Source: Halorubrum sp. CBA1229 (lineage in GTDB: Archaea; Halobacteriota; Halobacteria; Halobacteriales; Haloferacaceae). Taken from it: a stretch of DNA of 64,000 bases. Position 1 is the stretch's first letter. Each line of letters starts with the position of its first letter. The stretch is taken from positions 1,860,001 to 1,924,000 of the forward strand of contig NZ_CP054585.1 in the NCBI RefSeq assembly GCF_003721435.2. Reading direction: 5' to 3'. This document shows positions 1 to 8,992 of this stretch, one piece after another. The notes beneath the pieces are model-generated. The model did not search any database. It had not been told where the DNA came from and saw nothing but the letters and a program-made list of their open reading frames with translations. Position numbers and translations under genes: made by a program.

Positions 1-615
1 GAGGTTCCCGTCGACGGTACAGATCGCGCCGGCCCGGAGCCCCTTGCGGCGCGCCAGCGCGAAGACGGTCGCGGCCTCCATCTCGATCGCGAGCAGGTTC
101 GCGTCGTTCCAGTCGGCGACGTACGACTCGTCCTCGTTGTAGAACGCGTCGTCGGAGACGATCGGGCCGACGTGGATCTCCTCGTCGTTGGCCTCGGCGG
201 CGCCGACCAGCTCGCGCAGCGCGTCGTAGTCGGGGACCGCGGGGTACTCGACCGACTCGTAGCGCTTGCTCGTCCCCTCCTCCTTGGCGGCGCCCGTCGC
301 GACCACCATGTCGCCGACCTCCATGTCGGCCTGGAGGGCGCCGCAGGTGCCGCACCGGAGGAACGTCTCGACGCCGACCCGCGAGAGCTCCTCGACGGCG
401 ATCGCGGCCGACGGGCAGCCGATCCCGGTCGAGCAGATCGTGAGGTCGGTCCCCTCGTAGCTCGCGTTGACGACCTTGTACTCGCGGTTCTGCGCGACGA
501 GCTCGCTGTCGTCGCACAGATCCGCGATCCGGTCGACGCGGCCCGGGTCGCCGGGGATGACCGCGATCTCGTGGACGTCGCCCTCCTCGACCAGCAGGTG
601 CGGCTGTTTCGCCAT
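1..615 (-). CDS. Nucleoside phosphorylase (PNP/UDP family), 3' end cut by window edge
   Basis: Reading the minus strand from the ATG at 613-615 gives an open frame of 205 residues running off the window edge. It starts MAKQPHLLVEEGDVHEIAVI and contains VIPGDPGRVDRIA, the phosphate-binding GxGCPSA region, RCGTCGALQ and the C-terminal AIEMEA motif that binds the ribose in the PNP_UDP_1 family. The enzyme splits a nucleoside with phosphate to base plus ribose-1-phosphate in the cytoplasm. Sequence alone does not separate uridine, purine and guanosine phosphorylases. In halophilic archaea a guanosine phosphorylase of this family starts the non-carboxylating pentose bisphosphate pathway, and the other four enzyme types lie at 49.8-53.4 kb. 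That link is an inference, since the genes are about 49 kb apart. Confidence 0.88.
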   Translation of the reverse strand, partial: MAKQPHLLVEEGDVHEIAVIPGDPGRVDRIADLCDDSELVAQNREYKVVNASYEGTDLTICSTGIGCPSAAIAVEELSRVGVETFLRCGTCGALQADMEVGDMVVATGAAKEEGTSKRYESVEYPAVPDYDALRELVGAAEANDEEIHVGPIVSDDAFYNEDESYVADWNDANLLAIEMEAATVFALARRKGLRAGAICTVDGNL

Positions 616-804
616 ACGCGCGGAGACAGCCGCCGCGCGCAAAAACGGACCGGTCGGGAGACGGGGGTGAGCGCCGCGAAGATAATTTGATATCGCGGTA
701 TACAATTTATTAGCGGTGCGGACGCTCAATTCACTCCGATACTACGACCGGCCCGACCCTCGGTCGATCGGCCGGTTTATCGCCCGGCCGGGGCAGATCC
801 GGGT

Positions 805-999
805 ATGACCGATTCGAACCCCGACTCGTTCGCTCCGACAATCGGCTCCGTCGTGATCGCCTTCGTGCTCGTCACGCTGGTCACGGGGTACCTGCTCGGG
901 GCAAACTGGACGCAAGCGGTGCTGGTCGGCGGGTTCGCGAGCGTCGTGGCCGCCACGTCGGCGTGGCTGACGGCGCGACGGGAAGCGGGCGGCGAGTGA
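805..999 (+). CDS. Small two-helix membrane protein
   Basis: The frame encodes 64 residues. After a short acidic head (MTDSNPDSFAP) come two hydrophobic segments, roughly residues 13-32 and 38-55, separated by GANWTQ, and a charged tail RREAGGE. It therefore looks like a small integral membrane hairpin. I do not recognise a family. It stands alone between the phosphorylase and the pilin-like gene, 80 bp before the next start. GC content and codon use match the neighbours, so it is probably a real gene. Confidence 0.6.
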   Translation: MTDSNPDSFAPTIGSVVIAFVLVTLVTGYLLGANWTQAVLVGGFASVVAATSAWLTARREAGGE

Positions 1000-1050
1000 G
1001 GTGCGGGGTCGCGGAGACGGTTATCGCGATTGAGACGGCGGGCGGAGGCT

Positions 1051-1058
1051 TTTATACG
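1051..1058 (+). promoter_or_regulatory. TATA box of pilin-like gene
   Basis: TTTATACG lies 30 nt before the ATG at 1081. This is the normal distance for a leaderless haloarchaeal transcript, and it decides for the start at 1081 over an in-frame ATG at 1030 that lies upstream of the box. Confidence 0.65.
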
Positions 1059-1080
1059 TGTCCGGGTCCGATATCTCCTA

Positions 1081-2313
1081 ATGCGATTCAGCCACGACCG
1101 TCGGGGCCAGTCGGTCGTGATCGGGACCGTGATTCTGTTCGGGTTCCTGATCCTCGCGCTTTCGCTGTATCAGGTGCAGGTGGTCCCGCAGCAGAACGCG
1201 CAGACGGAGTTCGAGCACTTCGAGGAGGTCCGAAACGACCTCGTCGAGCTCAGAGCGGGGATTCTGCAAGCTGGGAGTGTCGACCAACCGCAGTATCAGA
1301 CGGTTCGGCTGGGCACCACCTATTCGACCCGCATATTCGCGATTAATCCGCCAGACCCGGCTGGGACCATACGGACGACGGATTCGTACAATATCACGAT
1401 TGAGGGTTCCGGTGAGTCTGTGAACGTCTCTACCCGATTCATCCAGTATCGACCAGGCTACAACGAAATCGACCAGTCGCCGACGTGGTACGACGCCTCC
1501 GTGCTTTACGTCGACGCTCGCGACGAGGGCGGCGGAATCGCGGTGATCGAGGATCAAGAGCTCGTCACCAGTGACGGGGAAGTCCGGGTCGTAGCCCTCC
1601 AGAACGAGTTCCGCCGGAGCGGGGCCGGTCGGGTAACGCTAGAGCTCCGGCCGGCCGACAACGTCACTGAGACGCTTCCTGAGGGCGACCTGACCGTCAC
1701 CGTTCCGACGCGGCTGAGCGAGGACGACTGGAAAAACGAGACCGATCTCCCGACAGATAGCGATATCTACAGAGGTGTTACGGACGATGCGAACGGCGAC
1801 GGCGTCTACAACCTGACGCTCAATACGACTGCCGAGAACCTGACTTTGGATACAGTCGGTGTGGGGGAAGCGCCAGAAGAAGCGGCACAAAACGATAATG
1901 CGGCTATTGGAGGTAGTGACAGGGGTAGCGGAGGCCCTGCAACTGTTAATGTGATTTCGTATATGGGTCTTAAAAATAATGAGCAGATCAACACAAACTT
2001 CGATATTGAAAATTCTGACGGCTCATCGAACGCAATCCAAGTCACTATTAGAGATGATCCCGGCGGGAAAGTAGGTGGTGACTGGAGTCAAAAAACCGTC
2101 GTCATCGACGGAAACACGTTTGAATTGACCACAGAAGCAGCAAATGATATCGGACTCGCGCAGGGAGAGCGCGATCTGTTCGATGCGGCAAGTTATGAAA
2201 GTGCAACTCAATCGGAACTGAACAATCTTCGTGATAGCATTACAACAGAATCCTCGATTGTGAACATACAGCAATCCGGTAAGAGTCTCGATATTCGAAT
2301 CAGATCACGCTAA
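1081..2313 (+). CDS. Secreted protein with archaeal type IV pilin-like N-terminus
   Basis: The product is 410 residues from the TATA-supported ATG. The N-terminus MRFSHDRRGQSVVIGTVILF has a basic head, then QS and a long hydrophobic helix (about residues 11-30). This is the layout of haloarchaeal pilin-like or DUF7289-type proteins that anchor in the membrane and expose a beta-rich domain. The rest is Asn/Thr/Asp-rich with several NxT/NxS sequons and repeated 'VNVST/VRVVALQN' strands, consistent with an extracellular domain. No prepilin peptidase site can be assigned firmly. From about 1840 to the stop the DNA is visibly AT-richer than its surroundings, suggesting a 3' part of different origin or relaxed selection. 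Function is unknown: surface adhesion or assembly is only an inference. Confidence 0.72.
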   Translation: MRFSHDRRGQSVVIGTVILFGFLILALSLYQVQVVPQQNAQTEFEHFEEVRNDLVELRAGILQAGSVDQPQYQTVRLGTTYSTRIFAINPPDPAGTIRTTDSYNITIEGSGESVNVSTRFIQYRPGYNEIDQSPTWYDASVLYVDARDEGGGIAVIEDQELVTSDGEVRVVALQNEFRRSGAGRVTLELRPADNVTETLPEGDLTVTVPTRLSEDDWKNETDLPTDSDIYRGVTDDANGDGVYNLTLNTTAENLTLDTVGVGEAPEEAAQNDNAAIGGSDRGSGGPATVNVISYMGLKNNEQINTNFDIENSDGSSNAIQVTIRDDPGGKVGGDWSQKTVVIDGNTFELTTEAANDIGLAQGERDLFDAASYESATQSELNNLRDSITTESSIVNIQQSGKSLDIRIRSR

Positions 2314-2380
2314 ATCGGTTCCACAATCGACGTAACCCACCATCGACAAAGCCATATGCCCACCTCATGAACAACCGCTC

Positions 2381-3724
2381 ATGACCGAAGTCGGCATCGA
2401 CGCCGTCGAGATCTGGACCGGGAAGCTCAAGCTCGACTTACCGGGCACGTTCGCGCCGGAGAAGGGCGACGACCCGGAGAAGTACACGAAGGGGCTCGGG
2501 CTCAACAACTCCTCGTTCCCGGACGTCTACGAGGACATCGTCACGATGGGCGCGAACGCCGCGAAGGGGCTGATGGACCGGAAGGGGCTGGAGCCGGCGG
2601 ACATCGGCCGGATCGACGTCGCCACCGAGTCGGCGTTCGACCACTCGAAGCCGGTGTCGACGTACATCGCGGGCTGTCTCGAACAGGTATACGACGGCGA
2701 CTTCACCCACGCCAACAAGGGCGAGCGCAAGTTCGCCTGCCTGGCCGGCACGCAGGCCATCGACGACGCGTACAACTGGATCCGCGCCGGGCGGAACCGC
2801 GACCGGCCGGCGATCGTCATCACGACCGACACCGCGCTGTACGCCCGCGGCGACCCCGGTGAGGCGACGCAGGGCGCCGGCGCCGTCGCGATGCTGATCG
2901 ACGAGGACCCCTCCATCGTCGCCCTCTCGACCGATCAGGGGTACGGCTCGAAGGACGAGACGGACTTCCTGAAACCGAACCAGCAGTTCCCGAGCGTCGA
3001 CGGGAAACGCTCCGTGCAGGTGTACCTCTCCCGGATGCGGGAGGCGCTGGAGGACTACGAGTCCGTCACCGACGACATCGAACTCGACGACTTCGCGTAC
3101 GCCCCGTTCCACACGCCGTTCCCGGGAATGGTCCGGAAGGCGGCCCTCTTGGCGTACCGGCACGTCATCCGCGACACGGAGCACGAGGACGAGCTCGCAG
3201 ACGAGATCGGCCGCCAGCCGCGCGAGGCCGACTTCGCCGACCGCGAGGCGTACGAGGCGGCCATTCGCGACTACATGGACGAGCTGAAGACCACCGACCA
3301 GTACCAGACGTGGTACGACACCGTCGTGGAGCCGACGCTGGGGCTCTCCCGGGAGGTCGGCAACTGGTACACGAGTTCGGTCCACATCGCCCGCGTCAGC
3401 GCGCTGCGCGACGCTCTGACGCGCGACCGGTCGTTCGCTGGCGAGACGCTGCTCGTCGCCTCGTACGGCTCCGGCGCACAGGCGGAGATCCACGCGGAGA
3501 CGATCCGCGAGGGATGGCGCGCCGAAATCGAGGGGCTCGACATCGACGACCAGCTCGCCGAGCGATACGACCTCACGTGGGAGGAGTACGAGGACGTCCA
3601 CGACGTCCACGAGTACGACATGGACGTGGAACGCGAGATCGAGGAGTTCACCCAGCCCGACGGGGAGTTCGTCTTCACCGGCTGGGGTCGGATGAACGAG
3701 CGGAAGTACGAGTACGTCGAGTAG
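2381..3724 (+). CDS. hmgB: Hydroxymethylglutaryl-CoA synthase
   Basis: The 447-residue product condenses acetyl-CoA with acetoacetyl-CoA to HMG-CoA, the second step of the mevalonate route to archaeal isoprenoid lipids. The start MTEVGIDAVEIWTGKLKLDL is typical of archaeal HMGS. The catalytic triad can be placed as Glu83 (ATESAFDHSKP), Cys120 (RKFACLAGTQA) and His244 (APFHTPFPGM). The length fits the haloarchaeal family. A TATA-like CATATG lies about 30 nt before the ATG. It is followed by the S19e gene on the same strand after 123 bp with its own promoter, so it is probably monocistronic. Confidence 0.96.
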   Translation: MTEVGIDAVEIWTGKLKLDLPGTFAPEKGDDPEKYTKGLGLNNSSFPDVYEDIVTMGANAAKGLMDRKGLEPADIGRIDVATESAFDHSKPVSTYIAGCLEQVYDGDFTHANKGERKFACLAGTQAIDDAYNWIRAGRNRDRPAIVITTDTALYARGDPGEATQGAGAVAMLIDEDPSIVALSTDQGYGSKDETDFLKPNQQFPSVDGKRSVQVYLSRMREALEDYESVTDDIELDDFAYAPFHTPFPGMVRKAALLAYRHVIRDTEHEDELADEIGRQPREADFADREAYEAAIRDYMDELKTTDQYQTWYDTVVEPTLGLSREVGNWYTSSVHIARVSALRDALTRDRSFAGETLLVASYGSGAQAEIHAETIREGWRAEIEGLDIDDQLAERYDLTWEEYEDVHDVHEYDMDVEREIEEFTQPDGEFVFTGWGRMNERKYEYVE

Positions 3725-3814
3725 CGCTTCCGCCCGCGTTCGCCTCGCCCGAGGTCCCGGTAGAAGCCCGCAACCCCGTGAAAACGGCTAACACGGGGCT
3801 CTCCCGATACGATG

Positions 3815-3822
3815 GTTTTAAA
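3815..3822 (+). promoter_or_regulatory. TATA box of rps19e
   Basis: TTTTAAAC lies about 30 nt before the ATG at 3848. It supports 3848 rather than the upstream in-frame ATG at 3812, which would overlap the promoter and add a tail foreign to the S19e family. Confidence 0.6.
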
Positions 3823-3847
3823 CGACGCTAGGGTGAATCGATACTCA

Positions 3848-4303
3848 ATGGTAACCATCTACGACGTGCCGGCGGACGCCCTCATCGAGGAGGTCGCCGC
3901 ACGACTCGAGGACCGGATCGACGAGCCTGACTGGGTCGAGTTCGCCAAGAGCGGCTCCGGCAAGGAGCTCCCGCCGGAACAGGAGGACTTCTGGTACGTG
4001 CGCTCCGCGAGCCTCCTCCGCAAGGTCGCCCAGAACGAGCCGATCGGCATCGAGCGGCTCGCCACCGAGTACGGCTCGAAGAAGCGCGGCTCGAACCGCT
4101 ACATCGTCCGTCCCGGCCGCCACTCCTCGGGCTCCCGCAAGCTCATCCGCGCGTCGCTGCAGGCGCTCGAGGAGGACGGTCTTGTGACGACCGCCGCCGG
4201 CGAGGGCCGCCGCCTCTCCGACGAGGGCGAGGCGTTCCTCTCCGAGGTCGCCGCCGAGGTCTTCGAGGACCTCGACCGCCCGGAACTCGAACGCTACGCG
4301 TAG
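3848..4303 (+). CDS. rps19e: 30S ribosomal protein S19e
   Basis: The product has 151 residues, the usual length for archaeal S19e. It begins MVTIYDVPADALIEEVAARL and carries the conserved WYVRSASLLRKVA and YGSKKRGSNRYIVRPGRHS segments, then a winged-helix C-terminus ending in the LEEDGLV region. It binds the head of the small subunit and is needed for late 18S/16S-type rRNA maturation in eukaryotes and archaea. It appears to be transcribed from its own promoter. The gene ends before a 400-bp gap. Confidence 0.97.
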   Translation: MVTIYDVPADALIEEVAARLEDRIDEPDWVEFAKSGSGKELPPEQEDFWYVRSASLLRKVAQNEPIGIERLATEYGSKKRGSNRYIVRPGRHSSGSRKLIRASLQALEEDGLVTTAAGEGRRLSDEGEAFLSEVAAEVFEDLDRPELERYA

Positions 4304-4706
4304 ACCGCCGATTCGCTTTTTCTGAACCGTTCGCCCGCTCCAGCCGCGGCTCTCGGTCGCGTCTCCGGCGATTCCGACGCCGATGGCCCCTCCTCCGGTG
4401 GATCCGTCTGAGCGACGCGCTCGCCGTTCTCTCGCGAATATATCTTATACCGCTATATAGAATTCCTACTCAGTAGTCGAGACCGGCGCCTCAACGCGTC
4501 CGTCCGCGGCTCACACGCCCTCGAACGTGGGCGTTGCTCGAAAAGCGCCCTCGGAAAGCGTCTCTGCGCACACTCCTCTCGCGAGCGTACCTACGGGGTC
4601 AAATGGCGGTGATAGCGGATTTAGCGACGGTTTCGGCCCGTTCCGATGTCGTGCGCGGTTCCTCAGCGGCACATATTAGTAGACGCTTGTATAAGCTATA
4701 GTTGAT
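4304..4706. other. Intergenic region before arsR
   Basis: I see no gene in these 403 bp. An AT-rich patch at about 4433-4466 contains clustered TATA-like strings (ATATATCTTATA, CTATATAGAATTC) far from any start. It may be an unassigned promoter or a binding site. The last 35 bp hold the arsR promoter: ACATATTA at 4672-4679 is about 30 nt from the ATG. Confidence 0.5.
4685..4696. promoter_or_regulatory. Candidate ArsR operator
   Basis: GCTT-GTAT-AAGC is a short perfect inverted repeat lying between the TATA box (4672-4679) and the arsR start at 4707. This is the expected place for an autorepressing SmtB/ArsR dimer to block transcription. The assignment rests on position and symmetry only. Confidence 0.4.
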
Positions 4707-5066
4707 ATGAGTGATGGAACGGTCACCGACGAAACCGCGGACGGGACCGTCGCCTGCTGTGCACCGCCCGGAGACGTCGACTCGGACGCCATGGCGACGG
4801 ACCTCCGACTACTGACCGCGATGGCGAACGACACGCGATACGAGCTGCTTCGCCGCGTCGCGACCGCCGACGACGGCGTCTGCGTCTGCGACCTCGAAGC
4901 CGCGGTCGGGGTCAGCCAGAGCGCCGTCAGCCAAGCGCTTTCCCGCCTGTACACCGCGGGACTGGTCACGCGCCGTAAAGAGGGGTCCTGGCGGTACTAC
5001 GAACCGACCGAGGCGACTGCGGTTCTCCTCGAAACGCTCGACGACCTGCGAGGTAGCCGTGAGTAA
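4707..5066 (+). CDS. arsR: ArsR/SmtB-family metalloregulator
   Basis: The 119-residue winged-helix repressor has its DNA-recognition helix at about residues 66-86 (VGVSQSAVSQALSRLYTAGL) and the beta-wing after it (VTRRKEGSWRYYEP). The motif GVCVCDLEAAV gives Cys59 and Cys61, the classic arsenite/antimonite-sensing pair of ArsR. Another Cys17-Cys18 pair lies in the N-terminal tail (VACCAPP). On binding As(III) the protein should leave its operator. Its stop overlaps the start of the methyltransferase gene by 8 bp, so the two are surely co-transcribed and the repressor controls its own operon. Confidence 0.9.
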   Translation: MSDGTVTDETADGTVACCAPPGDVDSDAMATDLRLLTAMANDTRYELLRRVATADDGVCVCDLEAAVGVSQSAVSQALSRLYTAGLVTRRKEGSWRYYEPTEATAVLLETLDDLRGSRE

Positions 5067-5895
5067 CGAGCCGGCGGCCGACGAGCGCGACCCCGAAGAG
5101 ACTCGGAAGATGGTGCGCGAACGCTACGGAGCCATCGCCGCGGGGGGGACGGACTGCTGCGGCGACGTCGGTGTCGACGTCGACGACGGCGGGTGCTGTG
5201 ACGGCAGCGAAGGCGCGACCGGGAGCGAGCGCCTCGGGTACGAGACGGACGACATCGCGTCGGTCGCCGACGGTGCGGACCTCGGTCTCGGGTGCGGGAA
5301 TCCGAAGGCGTTCGCCGAGATGGCGCCCGGCGAGACGGTGCTCGACCTCGGCTCAGGCGCGGGCTTCGACTGCTTTCTCGCCGCGCGGGAGGTCTCCCCG
5401 GGCGGCCGGGTCATCGGCGTCGACATGACCCCGGAGATGGTCTCGAAAGCGAGGGAGAACGTCGCGAAGAACGACGTCGACAACGTCGAGTTCCGGCTCG
5501 GCGAGATCAGTCACCTCCCCGTCGCCGACGCGACCGTCGACGTCGTCATCTCGAACTGCGTCGTCAACCTCGCCCCCGAAAAACAGCCCGTGTTCGACGA
5601 CGCCTATCGCGTCCTCAAACCCGGCGGGCGCGTCGCCGTCTCGGACGTCGTCCGAACCGCGCCGTTCCCCGACGACGTCGAGACGGACCCGGACTCGCTC
5701 ACCGGCTGCGTCGCCGGCGCGTCGACCGTTTCGGATCTCGAAGCGATGCTCGACAGCGCCGGCTTCGAGGCGATCGAGATCGCGCCCAAAGACGAGAGCA
5801 CGGAGTTCATCAGCGATTGGGACGCCGACCGCAACCTCGGTGACTATCTCGTCTCGGCCACTATCGAGGCCCGGAAGCCGCCGCGAGCCCCCTGA
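5059..5895 (+). CDS. arsM: Arsenite S-adenosylmethionine methyltransferase
   Basis: The product has 278 residues from a GTG start inside the end of arsR. SAM motif I is LDLGSGAGF (about 95-103). ArsM signatures are GLGCGNP (Cys79), SNCVVNL (Cys167) and TGCVAGA (Cys217). The 50-residue spacing of the last two equals that of the As(III)-binding cysteines of known ArsM proteins. It methylates arsenite stepwise with SAM, producing volatile or less retained species in the cytoplasm. Two extra Cys pairs (33-34 and 46-47) sit in an acidic N-terminal segment and might help capture metalloid. No arsenite pump or arsenate reductase gene lies nearby. Confidence 0.94.
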   Translation: MSNEPAADERDPEETRKMVRERYGAIAAGGTDCCGDVGVDVDDGGCCDGSEGATGSERLGYETDDIASVADGADLGLGCGNPKAFAEMAPGETVLDLGSGAGFDCFLAAREVSPGGRVIGVDMTPEMVSKARENVAKNDVDNVEFRLGEISHLPVADATVDVVISNCVVNLAPEKQPVFDDAYRVLKPGGRVAVSDVVRTAPFPDDVETDPDSLTGCVAGASTVSDLEAMLDSAGFEAIEIAPKDESTEFISDWDADRNLGDYLVSATIEARKPPRAP

Positions 5896-6067
5896 CTACC
5901 GATCGGTACCGGCGGCCGTCGCCCGGAGTGCAGACGACCGCCCGCACTCCGAGCGGCGACGCCGCCAGTCGGCCCGCGGAATCGCCGAAACGGCCGACGG
6001 AGTCGTTCGGTCGCGAACGGACCCACGTCGTATAAAAGGAGTACCGACGGAACCGCCGTGCGCCCCG

Positions 6068-8770
6068 CTATCCGGTGTTCTTCATCCCGGCGGCGATGCC
6101 GTTGACGGTGAGCCGGAGGGTGCGCTCCTCCTCCTCGGTGCGGTGCGTACGCCCGAGCAGGTTCGCCTGCAGCAGGTTCAGCGGGTCGACGTACGGGTTC
6201 CGACGGTCGAGGCTCTCCTCGAGCCACTCGCGCCGGAGGAGCCCGTCGCGGCCGCTAATCGAGAGGACGAGCTCGCGTCCGCGCTCGTACTCGCCGATCA
6301 GTTCCGGGAAGAAGCGCTCGCGGAGCTCGTCGTCGGCGAGGTCGGCGTACTCGGCGGCGATCTCCGGCTCCGTCCGAGCGAGCGCGAGCCCGGCGTTGTC
6401 GAGCGTGGTGCGGAAGAACGGCCACTCCTCGTACATCTCGCGGAGGGTCTCGAGTCCCGTCTCCTCGCCGACCTCGTCGAGGTAGGCGTCGATGCCGGAG
6501 GCGAGCGAGTACCAGCCGGGGAGGATGAGCCGCGTCTGGGTCCACGAGAACACCCACGGGATCGCGCGCAGGTCCTCGACGGTGCGCTCGCCGGAGCGGG
6601 AAGCGGGCCGCGAGCCGAGATTGAGGTCCTCGACGACGGAGATGGGCGTCGCCTGCCCGAAGTAGTCGACGAACCCGTCCGTGTTCAGCAGGTCGCGGTA
6701 CGTCTCGCGGGCCGCGGGCGCCATCGTCTCCATCGCGTCGACCCACGCCTCGGGGACGTCCTCGGTGGGCTCCTCGTTGGCCTCGTGGCGGGCGCGGATC
6801 TGCGCGTCGAGCATCTGCTCGAGCTCGCGCTCGGCGATCCGCGGGTTGGCGTACTTCTCGGCGATCGCCTCGCCCTGCTCGGTGAACTTCACCTGCCCGG
6901 TGACGGTCTCGTTCGGCAGCGCGAGCAGCGCCTCGTTCATCGGGCCGCCGCCGCGCGAGATGGAGCCGCCGCGGCCGTGGAACAGCCGGAGCGTGACGTC
7001 CTCCTCGCGGCAGAACCGCGCGATCCGGCGCTGGTTCTCGTAGAGGTCCCAGTTCGCGGCGAGGAAGCCGTTCTCCTTGTTGGAGTCGGAGTAGCCGAGC
7101 ATCACCTCCTGCACGTCGTCGCGGACCTCCAGCGCGGTCGCGTACGCCTCGTTGTCGAACAGCGCCCCGAGGATGCGCTCGGCGCCGTTGAGCGCGGACT
7201 CGGTCTCGAGCAGGGGGACGACGTCGAGCCCGCAGTGGTCCGGCAGCGAGACGGCGCCGACCTGGTCGGCCAGGAAGAGCACCTCGAGCACGTGGCTCGG
7301 CTCCTCGGTCATCGAGATGCAGTAGGTGTCGATCGCCTGCTGGCCGTACTCCTCCTGCCAGCCGGCGAGCTCGCTGAACCGCTCGAGCACGCGCTCGGTC
7401 GTCTCGGAGACGTCGCCGGGCTCGTCGGGGTCGATGACGGGGTCGTCCTGCAGGATGGCCTCGGTGAGGAACTCCTCGCGGGCCGCCTCGTCCATCTCGC
7501 GGTAGTCGACCCCCTCGCTCGCGACCGCCTCGGCGACGGCCTCGGTGTGGTTCTCGCGGTGGTCGCGGAGGTCGAGCGAGGCCAGCGTGAAGCCGAACGT
7601 GTCCACCTGCCGGCGGAGCGGCTCGACGAACGACTCGCGGACCGCGTCCTGCCCGTCGGCCCGGAGCGACTCGGCGATCACGTTGAGGTCGGCGAGGAAG
7701 GCGTCGCCGTCGGGGTACTCGCCGGGTCGGACGTCGTCGACGCGGTCGAGCCGCTCGCGCATCAGCCGGAGCTTCTGGCGGTACGGCTCGTCGGGGTAGC
7801 GCTCGCGGGCCTCCTCGACGACGGTCGGGAACCGCTCGGCGTCGTCGGCGAGCGACTCGGTGAGTCGGTCGTCGATCGCGTACCGCTCGCCGTCCTGGCT
7901 CAACACGGCGGAGAGCCGCTTGCACTGGTCGCGGTACTTCTCGATGGCGACCGCTCGCTGGCGCTCGAGCGTCTCGTCGGTGACCTCGGGCGTGACGAAG
8001 GGGTTGCCGTCGCGGTCCGAGCCGGCCCACGAGCGGAACTCGAACAGCTTCGGGCAGTCGACGTCGTCGTACTCGCTCGAGATGGTCTCCTCGAACTCCT
8101 CGTAGGCGTCGCCGACGACGTCGAAGAGGGTGTTCTCCAGGTACCAGCCGACGTTGCGCGCCTCGTCTTCCGGCTCCGGGCGTCGCTGGCGCACCTGTCG
8201 GGTGCCCCAGAGGCTCGTCACCTCGGCGGTGACGTCGCGCCAGATCGCGTTCCGCTCGCGGTCGGTGAGGTTGCGCTCGTCGAGGTCCTCGAGGTGGTTG
8301 GCGATCGACCGCAGCTTCGCCTTCACCGTCGCCCGGCGGGCCTCGGTCGGGTGGGCCGTGAACGTCGGCTCGATGAGCACGTCCTCTAACAGCTCGCGCA
8401 GCTCGTCGGGCTCGACGCCCTGCTCCGCGAACTCCGCGATCGTGGCCTCGAAGGAGTCGTGCAGTGCGCCCTCGTCGTCGGCGTTCCGGATGGCGCGCAC
8501 GCGCTCGCGCTCCTCGGCGAGGTTGATCAGCTCGAAGTAGGTGGTGAACGCGCGGGCGACGATCTCCTCGCGGTTCGACGAGAGCTCGCCGACCGACTCG
8601 TGGAGCCCGGCTCGGCTCTCCGCGTCCCCTCGCCGGTATCGGATCGCCGTGTTCCGCAGCGCTTCCACCGTCTCGTACGCTTCCGTGGAGGCCTGTGCGG
8701 CGAGGACGTCCCCCACGAGCGCGCCGAGCTCCCGGACGTCCGTCCGCACGTCTCGATTGTGCAACTCCAT
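6068..8770 (-). CDS. ppc: Phosphoenolpyruvate carboxylase
   Basis: The 900-residue enzyme adds bicarbonate to PEP, giving oxaloacetate and phosphate, and so refills the TCA cycle. It is the large bacterial-type PEPC, not the short archaeal PpcA. The catalytic His region TFTAHPTEARR (His140), GYSDSNKENGFLAANW (about 555-570), the FHGRGGSISRGGGP loop (about 597-610) and the C-terminal MKNTG end are all present. I take the start at the ATG at 8768-8770 because PEPC homology begins there and a TATA-like CATTTAAC (minus strand, about 8797-8805) lies 30 nt upstream. A much longer open frame continues upstream only because GC-rich DNA lacks stops. The very long plus-strand frame across this gene is a shadow. 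Confidence 0.97.
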   Translation of the reverse strand: MELHNRDVRTDVRELGALVGDVLAAQASTEAYETVEALRNTAIRYRRGDAESRAGLHESVGELSSNREEIVARAFTTYFELINLAEERERVRAIRNADDEGALHDSFEATIAEFAEQGVEPDELRELLEDVLIEPTFTAHPTEARRATVKAKLRSIANHLEDLDERNLTDRERNAIWRDVTAEVTSLWGTRQVRQRRPEPEDEARNVGWYLENTLFDVVGDAYEEFEETISSEYDDVDCPKLFEFRSWAGSDRDGNPFVTPEVTDETLERQRAVAIEKYRDQCKRLSAVLSQDGERYAIDDRLTESLADDAERFPTVVEEARERYPDEPYRQKLRLMRERLDRVDDVRPGEYPDGDAFLADLNVIAESLRADGQDAVRESFVEPLRRQVDTFGFTLASLDLRDHRENHTEAVAEAVASEGVDYREMDEAAREEFLTEAILQDDPVIDPDEPGDVSETTERVLERFSELAGWQEEYGQQAIDTYCISMTEEPSHVLEVLFLADQVGAVSLPDHCGLDVVPLLETESALNGAERILGALFDNEAYATALEVRDDVQEVMLGYSDSNKENGFLAANWDLYENQRRIARFCREEDVTLRLFHGRGGSISRGGGPMNEALLALPNETVTGQVKFTEQGEAIAEKYANPRIAERELEQMLDAQIRARHEANEEPTEDVPEAWVDAMETMAPAARETYRDLLNTDGFVDYFGQATPISVVEDLNLGSRPASRSGERTVEDLRAIPWVFSWTQTRLILPGWYSLASGIDAYLDEVGEETGLETLREMYEEWPFFRTTLDNAGLALARTEPEIAAEYADLADDELRERFFPELIGEYERGRELVLSISGRDGLLRREWLEESLDRRNPYVDPLNLLQANLLGRTHRTEEEERTLRLTVNGIAAGMKNTG

Positions 8771-8992
8771 ACCACAGTGACACCCGTCGCCGCGGGTTAA
8801 ATGCGATGTCTGAACGAATGTTTGCCTCGGTATCGAGTGAATATCCCGATCGATCGTGCGTCGATCGGAGGCTCGGTCACCGCTCTCCGTCACGGGGGAG
8901 CCGAATCGGTCGGCTTCGTCCGATTCCGGTCGGCCGACCCCTCGGGTGGCGGGTTCGTCACCCTTTTTACCGATCCATCCCGAACCACGCGT

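Noticed and set aside
2438-3610. 390-codon minus-strand frame opposite the HMG-CoA synthase gene
   Set aside because: Mirror frame of a strongly coding GC-rich gene, Val/Arg/Leu-rich, with no motif and no start context.
5840-8389. Very long plus-strand open frame (about 850 codons) opposite ppc
   Set aside because: It is a shadow of the GC-rich PEP carboxylase gene. It has low-complexity Val/Leu/Arg/Asp composition and no family features, while the minus strand carries all PEPC motifs.
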